The notes: generated from the letters alone by a model not told the origin. A stretch of 64,000 nucleotides of DNA from Blattamonas nauphoetae (GCA_033064195.1 JARBJD010000003.1:620001-684000), one strand, 5' to 3'. Numbered from the stretch's first letter, positions 31,490 through 43,636 are shown. Translations and numbers: made by a program.

Positions 31490-33719
31490 GTGTAAGAAGT
31501 TTCAACGATGGAAAGAAAGAGGGGTCATGATCTGAACCCACCCAGAGTGTCTGTTCCACAGAGGGATCTACGGTCCAGGATGACATCTTTTTCGATAGAA
31601 GAAACAAGCGTGGGAAGTGGACGGCGGAGAGGATGGAGGGGCTTTGCTCAGGCGGGAGTTGACTTCGAAGCAGCCGTGTCCCGTTCCTGTCTCGTCTGCA
31701 CACAAATCTCCGGACGAAACCTTCAACTCGTTCTCTTCCTCAAACAATTCTCCAATGTCCACGTTCCTCTCTCCCACAACCACTCTTCCCCCAAATCCCC
31801 CACATCCATCAATTCTCACTATCACTCTCAACACTCCTTCATCTTCTCCCACTCTCCATCCAATCAACACTGATTCACATGGCTTTCTAATCGTTCCGCA
31901 TTCCTCCCAGCGACATCTCCAACACAGTCGAGTCCACCCGCAGCAGCCGTGATGGTGCTTGATCTGTCCAAATCGTACATCACGCCCTCCCCCATCCCTC
32001 ACGTGGAAGAATCGTTTGTCCCTCAACTCGGCATCGAGATTGTCTTCCACGCGACGTTTCGAGGTCTCCTTCTCTTCGCCCACTCCCACCCTCCCGACGA
32101 ATCCGCCCACATCTGGTTGAACATTTTCAACCAATTGTTTGTGTCGGCTGTGGCGCGGAACCTTCCCGAAGAAGACCAAGACGTGGTTTCATATCTGATT
32201 CAAATGTATTTCGCTGATCATGGGAACACGTCAAACACGTCGGATTTCGCATCGCACACTACGGTTCTACGGAAATCCATCTCTCTCTCCGCCCGACACG
32301 AAAGCAGGGGAAAGACCTCGCATGGTCTGCACTTCCAACAACGACCCCACTCTCACTCCATCTCTCGTCAGATGAATCCCCTTCGATCGAAGTGCCGGTG
32401 ACATTCGCTCTGCTTCATTCTTCGTTTGGCGTGGCAGATGTAAGAATACGTCCAGACAAGCCGTATTCGACGCTCATCTGACAATCATCAACTGCGGTGG
32501 TGTTATTTGTGATGCTGGCAGAGACGGCTTTTGGAGACGACAGGACAGCTCACGACAATCTCGTTCCTCTCCTCACTTCTGCTCGCTCCTTCCGTTTCCC
32601 AACTCGTGTCCACGCGATCAGCACCCTGGGATACATCGCGAAGAACCAGCCGCTCGTTCAAGGCAAGAACATCGGGAAACTGTCCGAGCTTCTTCGAGAG
32701 AATGAAACCGAGATGAACATGAATTCAGAAAAGACATCACTTCTGGACAAAATGATCCGTCTCTTCCCAATCATGAACTCCACCTCGCTCGACGAGCAGA
32801 CCGAATTCGAACTCTTCCACTCCTCACCCACTCCAATCACTGTCATCCGACGACTTCTCAACTCCTTCCTTCACATTGTTCAATTAGTCTCAGAGAAGGG
32901 CGCAGAGTTGGATAGACTTCACGAACGATGGAAAAAAACAGGTCGACTCGTTTGAGGAACAGATCTTCGACATGTAGAGATGTCTAACAGACGCGGGAAA
33001 TGCACCAGCACCCTCTCCTCGCCTGTCCCTCGCGCGAACAATGGAGAATCATCTTCCGTCGGATGCTGACGACGACTTGATGTCGATGAACCCTCCCTCG
33101 CCTTCTCCTTCGTTCCCAACCACTCCCATCACAAAACATCACATGTCACTGAAATCGTCTCCGAAGAGGTTTTCGAGCGACGAAGATGTTGATCCGAACT
33201 TCGGACCGATAGAAGTTGTGGGAATGAATTCCAACCCATTCGAGATAGATCTGAGCACAGGCGATGATGAAGAGTCGAGTGATACTGAATCGACATGCCT
33301 GACAGTCACTTCCCCACAGCACCAACACTCAGCCTCCACCCACACCTCACCAGCACCCAAACATTCCAGTCCAGATCGGGTATCTGAGGCGAGGGATGTA
33401 CAAACGATCAAACAGAATCGTCTCCCTCGTGCCTCTCTTCCGACCAGCACACAACAACCCCACTCCAATCATTGACAAGCTGGTTTGATCCCGCTTGGCT
33501 GTTCAGTTGGGAGTGAATTAGGATGAAGAGAGTGAATCAGGAAGTATTGTATTCCTTCAGTCAAACGAAGAAAGGAACCAGCAATTGATGGAATATCCTG
33601 CAGTCCCAAAGGCACTGTTTTACGCAATCAAACTGATCGGAACACTCGTCACTCCGCCTCTCCTCCCGCTTCTCAATGGAAGTCCACATCGTGCAACCCT
33701 GAAACACACGAGAGAGGAA
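31490..33719 (+). CDS. Unidentified intron-rich gene; model unresolved
   Basis: Coding-like composition runs along the plus strand but changes frame often, as expected for tiny introns. Well-supported pieces: VPQLGIEIVFHATFRGLLLF and NIFNQLFVSAVARNLPEEDQ near 32000-32180; GFRIAHYGSTEIHLSLRPTR near 32250; a helical-repeat-like stretch near 32550-32940 (TRVHAISTLGYIAKNQPLVQ). The last two exons are clear: about 33320-33477 (NIPVQIGYLRRGMYKRSNRI, then HNNPTPIIDKL) and 33517-33719 (DEESESGSIVFLQSNEERNQ, ALFYAIKLIGTLVTPPLLPL) across a 39-nt intron, ending KHTREE and TAA. I cannot name the family or give full exon bounds. Partial decay is an alternative. Confidence 0.35.
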
Positions 33720-33863
33720 TAACTGGACAAGGATTAGAATGATGAACGCGAAAAGAAGAGAAAGGAAGTTAAAGAGAATAAAGACGATGAGAATTTTGAC
33801 ATCGCTCGCTTGCTGGCTGTGACAAACTGAACAACTGTCACGTAGATCTGGCCACTCTCACAT

Positions 33864-34073
33864 TCATGTTCCACGGCGGGTGGTGGAAACAGAAATGGTT
33901 TTTCCGTTTGGTGCGATGGAAACATCAACAGTTTTCTTGTTGATGATGGGTGTGAAGCGAACAGAATTAACATTCATGACGTTGCCACGTTCCTTGGAGA
34001 GAACAATACCATCACGCTTGACGATGTTAACATTGTGACCTTGAGTCAGAGCCCATGAAAGATTGCGGGACAT
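33864..34073 (-). CDS. Ribosomal protein eL28, N-terminal half only
   Basis: MSRNLSWALTQGHNVNIVKR, VLSKERGNVMNVNSVRFTPI, INKKTVDVSIAPNGKTISVS and TTRRGT plus TGA give 69 residues. The fold-defining pattern of eL28 (L-x-W near the N-terminus, FSxExxNLxxxNSxRxxGLxxxKxVxV) is clear. Normal eL28 has about 110-140 residues, with a basic α-helical C-terminal half containing KNARATL-like sequence. I see no exon for it in the 150 bp downstream before the convergent gene ends at 33719. A GT at 33907 could begin a last intron, but the exons it reaches are hydrophobic, not basic. It is either a truncated lineage form, a second copy losing its end, or a gene with an exon I missed. Confidence 0.6.
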   Translation of the reverse strand: MSRNLSWALTQGHNVNIVKRDGIVLSKERGNVMNVNSVRFTPIINKKTVDVSIAPNGKTISVSTTRRGT

Positions 34074-34280
34074 CTACAGTTTGGGGCGAGAAAAATGACG
34101 CGAGAATGATGGGAGAGAAAAGAGATGAAAATGGGGATATAATCCAGCAAAACTTAAAAAAGAGTCAATAATATCATATTTTTCACCAAAAATTACACAA
34201 AAGATCTTCATACTGCCGAAAATCCAGTGATCTTTAATCCCAACGCGGCAGTCACCCACATCGAACTTGCTGATTTATCA

Positions 34281-36157
34281 ATGTCTTGGATATCGAGTCA
34301 AGGAGACTATCTCCAACAGAAATATAGCGGTACAGGTAATTCTGATACAACCAAGCAGTATTACATGCCTTTTTTCTGACACTGTTGATTTTTTTCTTCA
34401 CAGTGAATGGGCAACAGATATCCATCGAGATACCTCAGCTTCAATCGTGGGACATGAGCACATGCTCCATTTGATCGGTTTCATGGAGAATAAGTCTAAC
34501 GAACGTGTAAGGACTGAACTACTCGATGTATGATACGCATAGATTTAAGTGTCATTCTTTTCTCTTGAAATCATAGAAAATGCTCCAACCATGCGGTCCA
34601 CCACCTAAGAAATGAAGAATTCCATATTCCTTTCCCTATTTTTTCCTTTCATCCTCATTTTCAGTTTCTTCGTTTTTCACGTTTCACAGAAGCCCTTCGC
34701 ATATTTCCGGTGATTCTGAAGATTGTGGAGGAATATTGGTTGGCAGGACCAGCTGACAAGGATCAAGAGAAAGACAAGAAGGAGCTTTCGAAGCAGTCGA
34801 AAAGGGAAGAGGAAAAGAGAAACCTCAACACATTCACAGCTCGAAAGAGACTCCTCTCCTTCTTCGTCCCATCTCTTTCTCTCGAAGCTTACCTCCCACT
34901 GCTCGCCATCCGCATCGACTCTGTTTGTCGTGACATTACCAAGTCAGGACACTCTGCAAAGACAAGCCAGATGATCATCACTGCAAGACTCTCCGACGTT
35001 TGTGCGTCGGTTGTCATCAGTCCAAACGACATCGGATTGATGGTGGAGGTAGGAACGATTGTGATTGATTACGTGAGCGAGGCCGAGAAGACTGTTCTTC
35101 TGAGCACAGGCTCCGCAATGAAGGAAGCATTCATGAACACGTCCTTCCATTCATTCATTTACAACGATGGAGCAAGGAAGGCCAGAAGCCGGGCAAGAAT
35201 AAGAAAGTCATCAAAAAGAGCTCTCTCGGCAAGAAGATACTGAAGAATGCAGAAGACAGCGAATACAAAACGAACCACAATTACAGAACTGTGATCATGC
35301 AGCTCCTGAACAACCTCACTCAGAAGACGGAAGTGAAGAGGATTGTGAAGACAGATGAAATCGTGGTCTCCCGTTCAAACTGCTGTCACATTATTCGTCC
35401 TATCTCCATCACCGACCATTTCTGGACATCTCGTTCTCAAGTAATGAAGTTCTTGAAAGTTCCATGTCAAGAGTCTGGCACTCCCGATGATGTGCTTGAC
35501 TCTGACCTCTCATAGTTTACAATACACCCCAAATCAGCGTCCAGAAAGGTGTCTCATCCAACCTGACAATCGCCTTCGTGTTCGACCACGCAACAGAGAG
35601 GGGATCACAACATATTATTCACCAACTCAACAACGACCAGCCTGGCCCGATCTCGGAGGAACTTCCGTCTGATGTTGGGGTAATTCGAGAGATGATGATG
35701 GGTGGGCATGAACAAGTCATTCGAGTCAGCAGACGCGACACGCTTTTCAACCTTCAACATCGCCCAGCACCTCATCCATGTCATTGGAAAAACCAGACTG
35801 GATCAATATGTCTCTCTCTCAACCCATGACCTGTGTATCGAGTCACAAACAGATCCGTTTAACCAAAACAACGTGCTCATCTCCACTGATCTTGATGTCT
35901 GGTGAATCGTTCTCTATTTTAGGACCAATCACTTCACTGATCTTAAGCAACGATTTCACAGAGCTTTAGGATCATTTGCCGTAGTTGATGGAGGACAGCT
36001 GGAGATGGAGTGGGAAAGTGGAAGAAGAGGAGAGAAGAGTGGGAGAGTGGAAGAGAGGGAAGAAGATGAGAGAAGAGGAGAGAAGAGTGGGAGAGTGGAA
36101 GAGAGGGAAGAAGATGAGAGAAGAGGAGAGAAGAGTGGAAGAGAGGGAAGAAGATGA
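34281..36157 (+). CDS. Unidentified multi-exon protein whose C-terminus is encoded by a minisatellite
   Basis: Exons include 34281-34336 (MSWISSQGDYLQQKYSGT), FTEALRIFPVILKIVEEYWL, ARKRLLSFFVPSLSLEAYLP, MIITARLSDVCASVVISPND, LQRWSKEGQKPGKNKKVIKK, YRTVIMQLLNNLTQKTEVKR, NLTIAFVFDHATERG and HIIHQLNNDQPGPISEELPS. Introns of 28 nt (35702-35729) and 21 nt (35902-35922) give ADATRFSTFNIAQHLIHVIG, KTRLDQYVSLSTHDLCIESQ and TNHFTDLKQRFHRALGSFAV. The frame then enters the repeat at about 35990 and continues as (E/R)-rich sequence until a TGA near 36155. Sequence just upstream of the ATG (TAENPVIFNPNAAVTHIELA) is open and may also be coding. I do not recognise the family. Confidence 0.45.
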
Positions 36158-37570
36158 GAGAAGAGGAGAGAAGAGTGGGAGAGTGGAAGAGAGGGAAGAA
36201 GATGAGAGAAGAGTGGGAGAGTGGAAGAGAGGGAAGAAGAGGAGAGAAGATGAGAGAAGAGTGGGAGAGTGGAAGAGAGGGAAGAAGATGAGAGAAGAGG
36301 ATAGAAGAGTGGGAGAGTGGAAGAGAGGGAAGAAGATGAGAGAAGAGTGGGAGAGTGGAAGAGAGGGAAGAAGAGGAGAGAAGAGTGGAAGAGAGGGAAG
36401 AAGATGAGAGAAGAGGAGAGAAGAGTGGGAGAGTGGAAGAGAGGGAAGAAGATGAGAGAAGAGGAGAGGAGAGTGGAAGAGAGGGAAGAAGATGAGAGAA
36501 GAGGAGAGAAGAGTGGAAGAGAGGGAAGAAGATGAGAGAAGAGGAGAGAAGAGTGGGAGAGTGGAAGAGAGGGAAGAAGATGAGAGAAGAGGAGAGAAGA
36601 GTGGGAGAGTGGAAGAGAGGGAAGAAGATGAGAGAAGAGTGGAAGAGAGGGAAGAAGATGAGAGAAGAGGAGAGAAGAGTGGAAGAGAGGGAAGAAGATG
36701 AGAGAAGAGGAGAGAAGAGTGGAAGAGAGGGAAGAAGATGAGAGAAGAGGAGAGAAGAGTGGAAGAGAGGGAAGAAGATGAGAGAAGAGGAGAGAAGAGT
36801 GGAAGAGAGGGAAGAAGATGAGAGAAGAGGAGAGAAGAGTGGGAGAGTGGAAGAGAGGGAAGAAGAGGAGAGAAGAGTGGAAGAGAGGGAAGAAGATGAG
36901 AAGAGGAGAGAAGAGTGGGAGAGGAAGAAGAGGAGAGAAGAGGGAGTGGAAGAGAGGGAAGAAGATGAGAGAAGAGTGGGAGTGGAAGAGAGGGAAGAAG
37001 ATGAGAAGAGGAGAGAAGAGTGGGAGTGGAAGAGAGGGAAGAAGATGAGAGAAGAGGAGAGAAGAGTGGAAGAGAGGGAAGAAGATGAGAAGAGTGGGAG
37101 AGGGAAGAAGATGAGAAGAGGAGAGAAGAGGAGAGAAGAGTGGGAGAGTGGAAGAGAGGGAAGAAGATGAGAGAAGAGTGGGAGAGTGGAAGAGAGGGAA
37201 GAAGATGAGAGAAGATGAGAGAAGAGTGGGAGAGTGGAAGAGAGGGAAGAAGATGAGAGAAGAGGAGAGAAGAGTGGAAGAGAGGGAAGAAGATGAGAGA
37301 AGAGGAGAGAAGAGGAGAGAAGAGTGGAAGAGAGGGAAGAAGATGAGAGAAGAGGAGAGAAGAGTGGGAGAGTGGAAGAGAGGGAAGAAGAGGAGAGGAG
37401 ATTGGAAGAGCGGGAAGAGGGTAGGAGAAATGGATTCGGGAAGGCGGATGGAGAAGAGAGGAGGAGAAAGTGGACGGAGAAGAAGAGAGGAGAAGCGAGG
37501 AGGAGATGGTGGAGGAGAAGAGTGGATGAGAAAGTGGGGAGGAGAAGTGGAGAGGGGAGGAGAGGAGAAA
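35985..37570. repeat. Purine-rich minisatellite of alternating 48-bp and 40-bp units
   Basis: The plus strand is a tandem array of a 48-bp unit built from GAGGAGAGAAGAGTGGGAGA and GTGGAAGAGAGGGAAGAAGA plus TGAGAGAA, and a 40-bp variant lacking the 8 bp GGGAGAGT. Some units are shorter still (about 36 bp). The core is about 36009-37402, with degenerate flanks to about 37570. The plus strand is nearly all A and G. On the minus strand two frames stay open for about 540 codons each, giving Ser/Leu/Phe/Pro repeats (SSLIFFPLFHSSLLFSHLLP). These are by-products of a repeat whose unit rarely contains stops, not genes. It is the largest repeat in the window. Confidence 0.95.
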
Positions 37571-37639
37571 GTGGACATCAAAAAAAACCAAGGTGAAATG
37601 CCGACGAATTAAGACAAAGAAAGAATAATAATCTCACAT

Positions 37640-38554
37640 TTCACTTCCCTTTCGAAATTTTCTTGATTATTACGACAAGAATGGTGACTATTGTGAGAAT
37701 AATCACGACAATCAGGCAGATTGTGATGACCTTGTTTCTCTTTGCTCGCGTGAGCATTCCTCTCAAAAGCCGAGAAGCCGTTCCCAAATTCTCTCCAATT
37801 TCACGATTCTAGAAAGGGGTGACAAAATATTGCTCAATGAGAGAAATTGGTGGACACACCACTCCTCGAGCATGTGTGATAACATCTCCTTGACGTCTCA
37901 TTTCAAGAAGGGTCGATGAGGCAACATCAATGGATTCGGACGTGAGACGAACCGAATCGTCGAGCATTGAAGTTCCTAAGAGAGTGAATGAGATGAAAGA
38001 AAGAAACCTTCTTCTAAGAGAGCAGTCTGGTTTGATGCATTTAAAAATTGTCTTCCGTTCGTCTAAAATGAAAGAATAAAAACAAAAAAGGAGATTACCG
38101 CTGACGTTCCACCCTGTGTTCCAAAGAGAGCTGCTCTCATTTCAGGCGTGTCATTAAACTGCTTTCCTGACTCTCTAAAAAGAAGGAAAACTTCAAAGAG
38201 TGAAAAAGACACATACGCAACTTTCTGTCGTAGGGAAGAGAGGTCGTTTTCAAATGATTGAATCTGTTCAGAGCCTCGTTTGCGTTTGTTAGCTGGAACT
38301 TCTGACAAAATCGAATGGAGTGTTCCAATCTGAATAAAATGCCAATATACAAAGCATAACATCGTTTCTGAGGAAAAAAATGTTCAAACAAGTTGATCTA
38401 ATTCATTAAACTGTGTCGTAATTCTTGAGATGAGACTCAGTCGCTCTTGACCTGTGTTGGATGGAACATCCTCAACAAGAATCTTAAGACGCTTGAAGAT
38501 TACTTCAATTTCTGAGCAGTAGAGGTCCCAGTCAGATTTGCTGGCGACATTCAT
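37640..38554 (-). CDS. Qb-SNARE, Vti1-like
   Basis: About seven exons from ATG 38554: MNVASKSDWDLYCSEIEVIF, LISRITTQFNELDQL, IGTLHSILSEVPANKRKRGS and IQSFENDLSSLRQKVA. Next come QFLNASNQTALLEEGTSMLD, SVRLTSESIDVASSTLLEMR and RQGDVITHARG, then VNREIGENLGTASRLLRGML and TRAKRNKVITICLIVVIILT. The N-terminal helices and the ALLEEGTSMLDDSVRLTSES pattern fit Vti1 (LLQGTxSLxRxxxSIxxS). A single C-terminal anchor ends KKISKGK and TGA. The protein takes part in endosome-TGN fusion. The zero-layer Gln is in the RQGDVI part. GOSR/membrin is the main alternative. Confidence 0.78.
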
Positions 38555-38785
38555 CTGTGGAAATTGAATGAAAAAAATGATGGACCATCTTTGATTTGGG
38601 TGATTGAATCCGCAAATAAAGTGAACGACTGAAATGGAGATGAAGGAAAAAAGAATGTGTCTGTGTTTTCTATTTTTCCGGGAATCTGTTGGAGTCTCAA
38701 CGTTTTGTGAATCCTTCGACAGATGCCAGAAATGAGTCCACAATGAAGAATTCATTGAAATGAAGGAGTGAAGAATAAATAAAGC

Positions 38786-41700
38786 TTAGTGTGGCGACTT
38801 TCGTGACTGAGACGAGGGCTGTCGTTCCCCTGGACGAGCTTGTCGATTTGTGGATTTCAGAGACCTCGTTCCACTCATTCCCTGGAGAGACCCTGTTGTC
38901 TGACCCATCGCCACATCACCTCCTCGTATATGATCCATAATAAACTCAGCAAGAGAATCAATCGCATCATCCGGCCTTAATTTGGCAATTTCCTGCAACC
39001 CCTTCGTCAGACATGTGACGATGTTCGACATGAAATATTGTCGAGTTGTCTTCTCTACTTCGATTTGCCTTATCTCCAACTGGCGTCGAACTTCTTCTTC
39101 TCGTTTCGCATTAGTGTCCATCCTTTCGTGCTCCCTTTTGCTTTTTTCTTCTTCCAGTGATCTCTTCTCCATCTCCATTCTCTGCACACGCTCCTCGAGC
39201 TCTTCTGTCTTCTTCCTCTCCGCAACTTCCAGTTCCTCCGGTGTTGGACCGTAGTTATGGACAGGACCGATGTATTTCAGAATGCCTGCCCATGTCACCG
39301 AGCTGGAGAAGGCTGACGGGATTTCTTGGCCATCTGCCAGTGACGAGTACAGGAACGGGCACGGGGCCTGTGGGAAGAAGAAGACAGGCGGGTCCTCCTC
39401 TTCTTCTGCGGTGAGCGGGGGATACGTGCCTGGAGTGAACTGCACGCCGTGCTGCTTCTCGAATCGGAGCCGTTCCTTGTCCATGTCCACGCTGTGCGCG
39501 AAGATATCGTTGTCGACGCCAAATTCGGTGATGGCTTTTGGGCCTGCATTCAGTTCTTGCCATTTCATGAGCACTTCGAGGAAGACCATCGGGCGAAGAG
39601 GGCGAGCAGGAACCTCTTTTGGGACTGGCTTCTTCTCGCCATCTCCTTCCTCTTCCCCTTCACGCGGCGATTCCTCCTCTTCGTCCCGTTCGTCTTTCTC
39701 TTCCTTTTCCACTTCACTCTTGTCACCCTCTTCGTCGCTGGATTCGTCTTCCTCCTCGCTCTGCCGCATGTCAAGCACGTTCTTGTCTTCAGCCTCCATC
39801 ATCTGCGTCTCTTCCTCGTCCACTGGCTCTTCCTCCACCTCCTCTTCCTCTTCCACAACTTCCTCCACCACCTTCGGCTTCCTCGGCTTCTCTGGCGGGT
39901 TGATGTTGATTCCTCGTGCGGCTGCTCTGCTCAGGATCTCTTCTTGGCTGGCGGTGACTTGGATGATGAGCGCCGGGACGACCAATTTTGAGATTCGGAT
40001 TGGTTTATGAACAACCTCCTCTTTTTCACCTTCTTCCTCAGTCGCCTCATTGGCCTCTTCCGCCTCTGCTTCAGCCTCGCCATCCTCTTCTCCTTCCTCG
40101 CCTGTCCGAGCCTCTCTCTTCTTGCGCAACTTCTCTTCCTCTTCCAACCGCTTCCGTTCGGCCTCTGCTTCCTGCTCTGCAATCTCTTCGTCAGTGAACT
40201 CGATCTCTTTGAAGTCTTCAAACACGTCTCCGTCTCCTTCCTCCCACTTCCCCTTCCTCTCTCCCCCTCCCTCTTCTTCCTCGTTCTCCTCTTCTTCCTC
40301 TCCTTCTCCTTCCTTTCGTTCTGAATCAAATTCCTGGAACAGAAGTTTACATTCTCCCTTTGTTCTCACAAGTCCATCAAACACATACCCCTGTTGCAGA
40401 GCCGATCGACATCGTAGCATCCTCTGCCCCATTTTGAACAGAAGTGACCGTGGAAGACTGATGGCCTCAATTTCCTCGGCCGTGAGGGTGATTTTGGGGA
40501 AGACGATCACATTGTCAGCTGGGGGGACGACGGATGGCGGAGGAGCGTTTTTGCTTGATTTCTTTTGGACTGGTGGAGGAGGTGGGGTTTCTTCAGGCAT
40601 CTCAGTTTTCTTGGCTTCTGATATCAAAAATTCACTCAATTCTCGTTTGATCTCTTGCAGATCTGCAAGGTCTCCGACTTTGACTTTCTGGACCTGCTCT
40701 TCTTCCTCAGCCTCTTCTGCCTCTTCTTCTTCGACCTTCTTCTTTGGTTTCACGATCTGAGGGGCTGGGTCGGGCTACGAAAAAATGAGATAATTTACGC
40801 GAATATACCACGTCAAGAAAATGCCTGATGAGAGTAGACTTTGAAATGAGTTGGAGTTTGTATTCGTCTGCAATCTTTGTTGAGAGTTCAGTCTTCCCTG
40901 AGCATGGCGGACCATGAACTAGAATCTTGAGCGGCGTCAATCGACGTTCAAGCTTGAACTCCTCAATGATTTTATCGATGTTGTTGATGAAGTTTTGTGA
41001 ATGCCATTCAAATGGGAAAGAGTGGACGATGTTACCTGCCATGGGAACATCCGCCATGAAATAGGCACTTTGTGGGATTTGGAGAGAAGCTTCTTCATCA
41101 ATTTCATCAAGTGCACCAGTTCCCATCTTTTCGCTGATTGTTTTTACGATTTGTCGTTGTGTATATCGACCTTCATCGACACAAATGAGGAGAGGTTCTT
41201 CCGCAGGTTCTGTGAGGATATGCCCAGCAATCTGGCACACGTCACGAACATGAATACATGGAAGGACATTTTCACCGTTTCCATACAATGGAAGAGCAGG
41301 ATCCAATCCTTCCCAAGATTGACGGAAATATGGATGAAACATGTCTTCTCCATCTCCGTAAAGATGTCCCATGCAAAGAATACACGTATGGAACCGACCA
41401 CGTCGAATTCCATTTTTATGTGCAACCAATCGTTCGAATCGGATAGTTTCTCTGACGAGTTGATGTGGGCACCGTTTCTTTCTGTCTTCCTCGGTAAAAG
41501 GAGCATATATAACTGGTCCACCCTCTTCTTCTGCTTCCTCCTACATGTAAGAGAGAAAAATAAATGAGTGGTCGTGGTTTAAATCGCAAACAGGATCGTT
41601 TTTTTCCGTCTTCGCCCAGGTTAGAAATGAGGATAAAACGATAAAGCTCTTTTCTTTCTTGAATTTAGTTTCTGTAAGGATTTCAAGTGCCTTCGATGCG

Positions 41701-42000
41701 GCTTCAAGAGTGTACCTGAGGTCAAAGAGGTACGCATCACATTCAAGGATCGTTTTCTGGAAGTCTTCTTCATCATTCAACTACAAAAGAGGAGAAATTG
41801 GACAAGCATGCAAAATTCTGCATGAAAATATTGAAAAATACCGAGATCCACTTCTTAATAGAGTTGGGTTTGAACTGGGGATTGTCCTCATCACGAACCA
41901 TACCAACGAGTTGATGTTTCTCTTCCCGCTTTGTTTTCGAGAAGAATCGGAAGAGAGCTCTTCCAAGATATGAGTCAACAGGTGAAATGAGGATTTTCAT
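38786..42000 (-). CDS. Adenylate kinase 7 (ciliary), epimerase-like + AK + DPY-30
   Basis: Exons from ATG 42000. The N-terminal Rossmann/epimerase-like part reads MKILISPVDSYLGRALFRFF, DAYLFDLRYTLEAASKALEI, SFIVLSSFLTWAKTEKNDP, FTEEDRKKRCPHQLVRETIR, LPLYGNGENVLPCIHVRDVC and LICVDEGRYTQRQIVKTISE. The adenylate kinase domain starts LKILVHGPPCSGKTELSTKI, with the P-loop intact, and includes SALQQGYVFDGLVRTKGECK. Very long Glu-rich insertions follow, then a coiled coil. A DPY-30 motif closes it: CLTKGLQEIAKLRPDDAIDS, LAEFIMDHI. This order is that of AK7, an axonemal protein needed for motile cilia. The acidic inserts make it larger than animal AK7. Confidence 0.9.
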
Positions 42001-42180
42001 CGAGAAGTTGAACTCAACCCTTAACGACTCTGATTCACAAATCTGGAAGGAACACCAGGAATCTCTCGTCACACAAGATATTTTTTAGACAAATTGATGG
42101 AGGTCTGTTGAGATTCGAGAACACATGTGAGTTCTGATCTTGTCACCAAAAAATATTTGTTACATCTTGATCTGAGTCAA

Positions 42181-43636
42181 ATGCACAATCCAGAGTCGGA
42201 TTCCGCACATAAGTTAGTGGCGATAACTGTCATCACCCGCCATGGTATTTTTCATTTCATCTGACTGCATAAACGTCCTTCAATGGTCAATTCACTTATA
42301 GGTGACAGAAATCCTCTCAGCTCAGTCTCTGTATTTCATTCTCTCCTCATTGTGAAAATATTGATCTCTTCGTTTTCTTATCTGTAATCCTTGACAATCT
42401 GTTTTCCGTAGTTCGCACCCAATTGTCCATCCGATGGACTCTTGACGGAGGATGGACATCTCCGGATGCATAAAGTGGGTGAGCAGCTCCGAAGAAGATA
42501 CATTGACACTTCTGTTATTCCAAATGAATATCATCGAAATATCTTTTCTTTTCGTTCCACCAATTATCCACGCACAATCGATTCACTGAAAGAAATGTGC
42601 AATGGTATGTTCTTCATGTAGCTAACCTGCACCATTCTTTGTCGTAGGGCTCTTTGACAAACCGGTGAAAGCTCACGAATCGCAGGATTTTGTCCAGTAC
42701 GACATTGATGCCCCTGATTGTGCAGATGATTACCGTCTTCTTGGCCATATGAAGTTTGTCGTTTGTATTTCAATATCAAGTGGGATACCTCCTTTTAGAG
42801 GAAATGGATTCGAATTTTTACATGAGCAATGCAGAACAGATGAATTTCTTGATAAAACAAAGCACTATCAAACTCTCATTGATTGTGTAGAACGTGAAGT
42901 CCAAGAAAAGAAGGAAGGGTGGTATTTGGTGGGCTTAATTGACTCAATCCTTGTCCAGCACGAACTTGGGTCTGGCTTGTTAAACATTCATTATATCTCA
43001 GCTCTCCCCTTCCAAACGTCTTCACTGAAGATTTTCTGCAAAAATTAACAGTTTGTCGAAACGACTGTTTGCGTCTTTTCCTTTTTTAAGGAGATTCAGT
43101 GTGTGTCACAATGATTCCATTCAAAAAACCATCCTTCCTCGATGCAGCTGTATCACAACTTGCCAATGAAGTTTCCTTTCCTTCACATCCAATTTTTTCT
43201 TTAAATTTCCGAGATCTTCGTAACAGATCTTGAAAAATCGATCCAACATCAAAACTCACAATCTGAATTGTCCAAGTATCCAACCTTCACCCTGTATTCT
43301 GCTCATGATCTGAACATCATTGCTTTTGCTGGTATGATGGGTGTGGCCCCTTCACTCCTCTACCCTTATTATGGAGCCACTCTCATTATCGAAACGTATC
43401 TCGATAATACTGGAGATCCCCAGGTATGAAGCTCTTCGTTGATCACTTTTTCCCGCATCCTCATTTGGTTCTATCATTCTTCCAAGAACGGAACATTTCG
43501 AATGTTTGGGTGTTTCGACCCCGACATCAATTCCTCGCACAGCTATACAGAGCTCGTCCCATCCCAGCCAGGTCGTATAGAGCCAACTATTCGCGCCATT
43601 CGAGATCGGTTTGCTGCGTCGCTTACCGCGGAATGA
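42181..43636 (+). CDS. Histidine acid phosphatase (branch 2 histidine phosphatase)
   Basis: Several exons from ATG 42181 (MHNPESDSAHKLVAITVITR then HGDRNP). The RHGxRxP catalytic motif spans an intron. Next are PNCPSDGLLTEDGHLRMHKV, GEQLRRRYIDTS, FRSTNYPRTIDSLKEMCNG, DAPDCADDYRLLGHMK and GWYLVGLIDSILVQHELGSG. Then TFTLYSAHDLNIIAFAGMMG supplies the proton-donor HD motif, YPYYGATLIIETYLDN and FGCFDPDINSSHSYTELVPS. These are the standard landmarks of lysosomal/prostatic-type acid phosphatases. No N-terminal signal peptide is visible, which is unusual for secreted or lysosomal members. The middle exons (42780-43240) are only partly resolved. Confidence 0.8.

Noticed and set aside
31568-32179. 203-codon minus-strand open frame
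   Set aside because: Rich in Cys, Gly and Val with no family pattern. It is antisense to stronger coding signals on the plus strand.
35956-37591. Two overlapping minus-strand frames of about 540 codons, rich in Ser, Leu, Phe and Pro
   Set aside because: Both lie wholly inside the minisatellite and exist because its unit contains almost no stops in either frame. Composition and periodicity follow the repeat, and there are no splice or conserved features.
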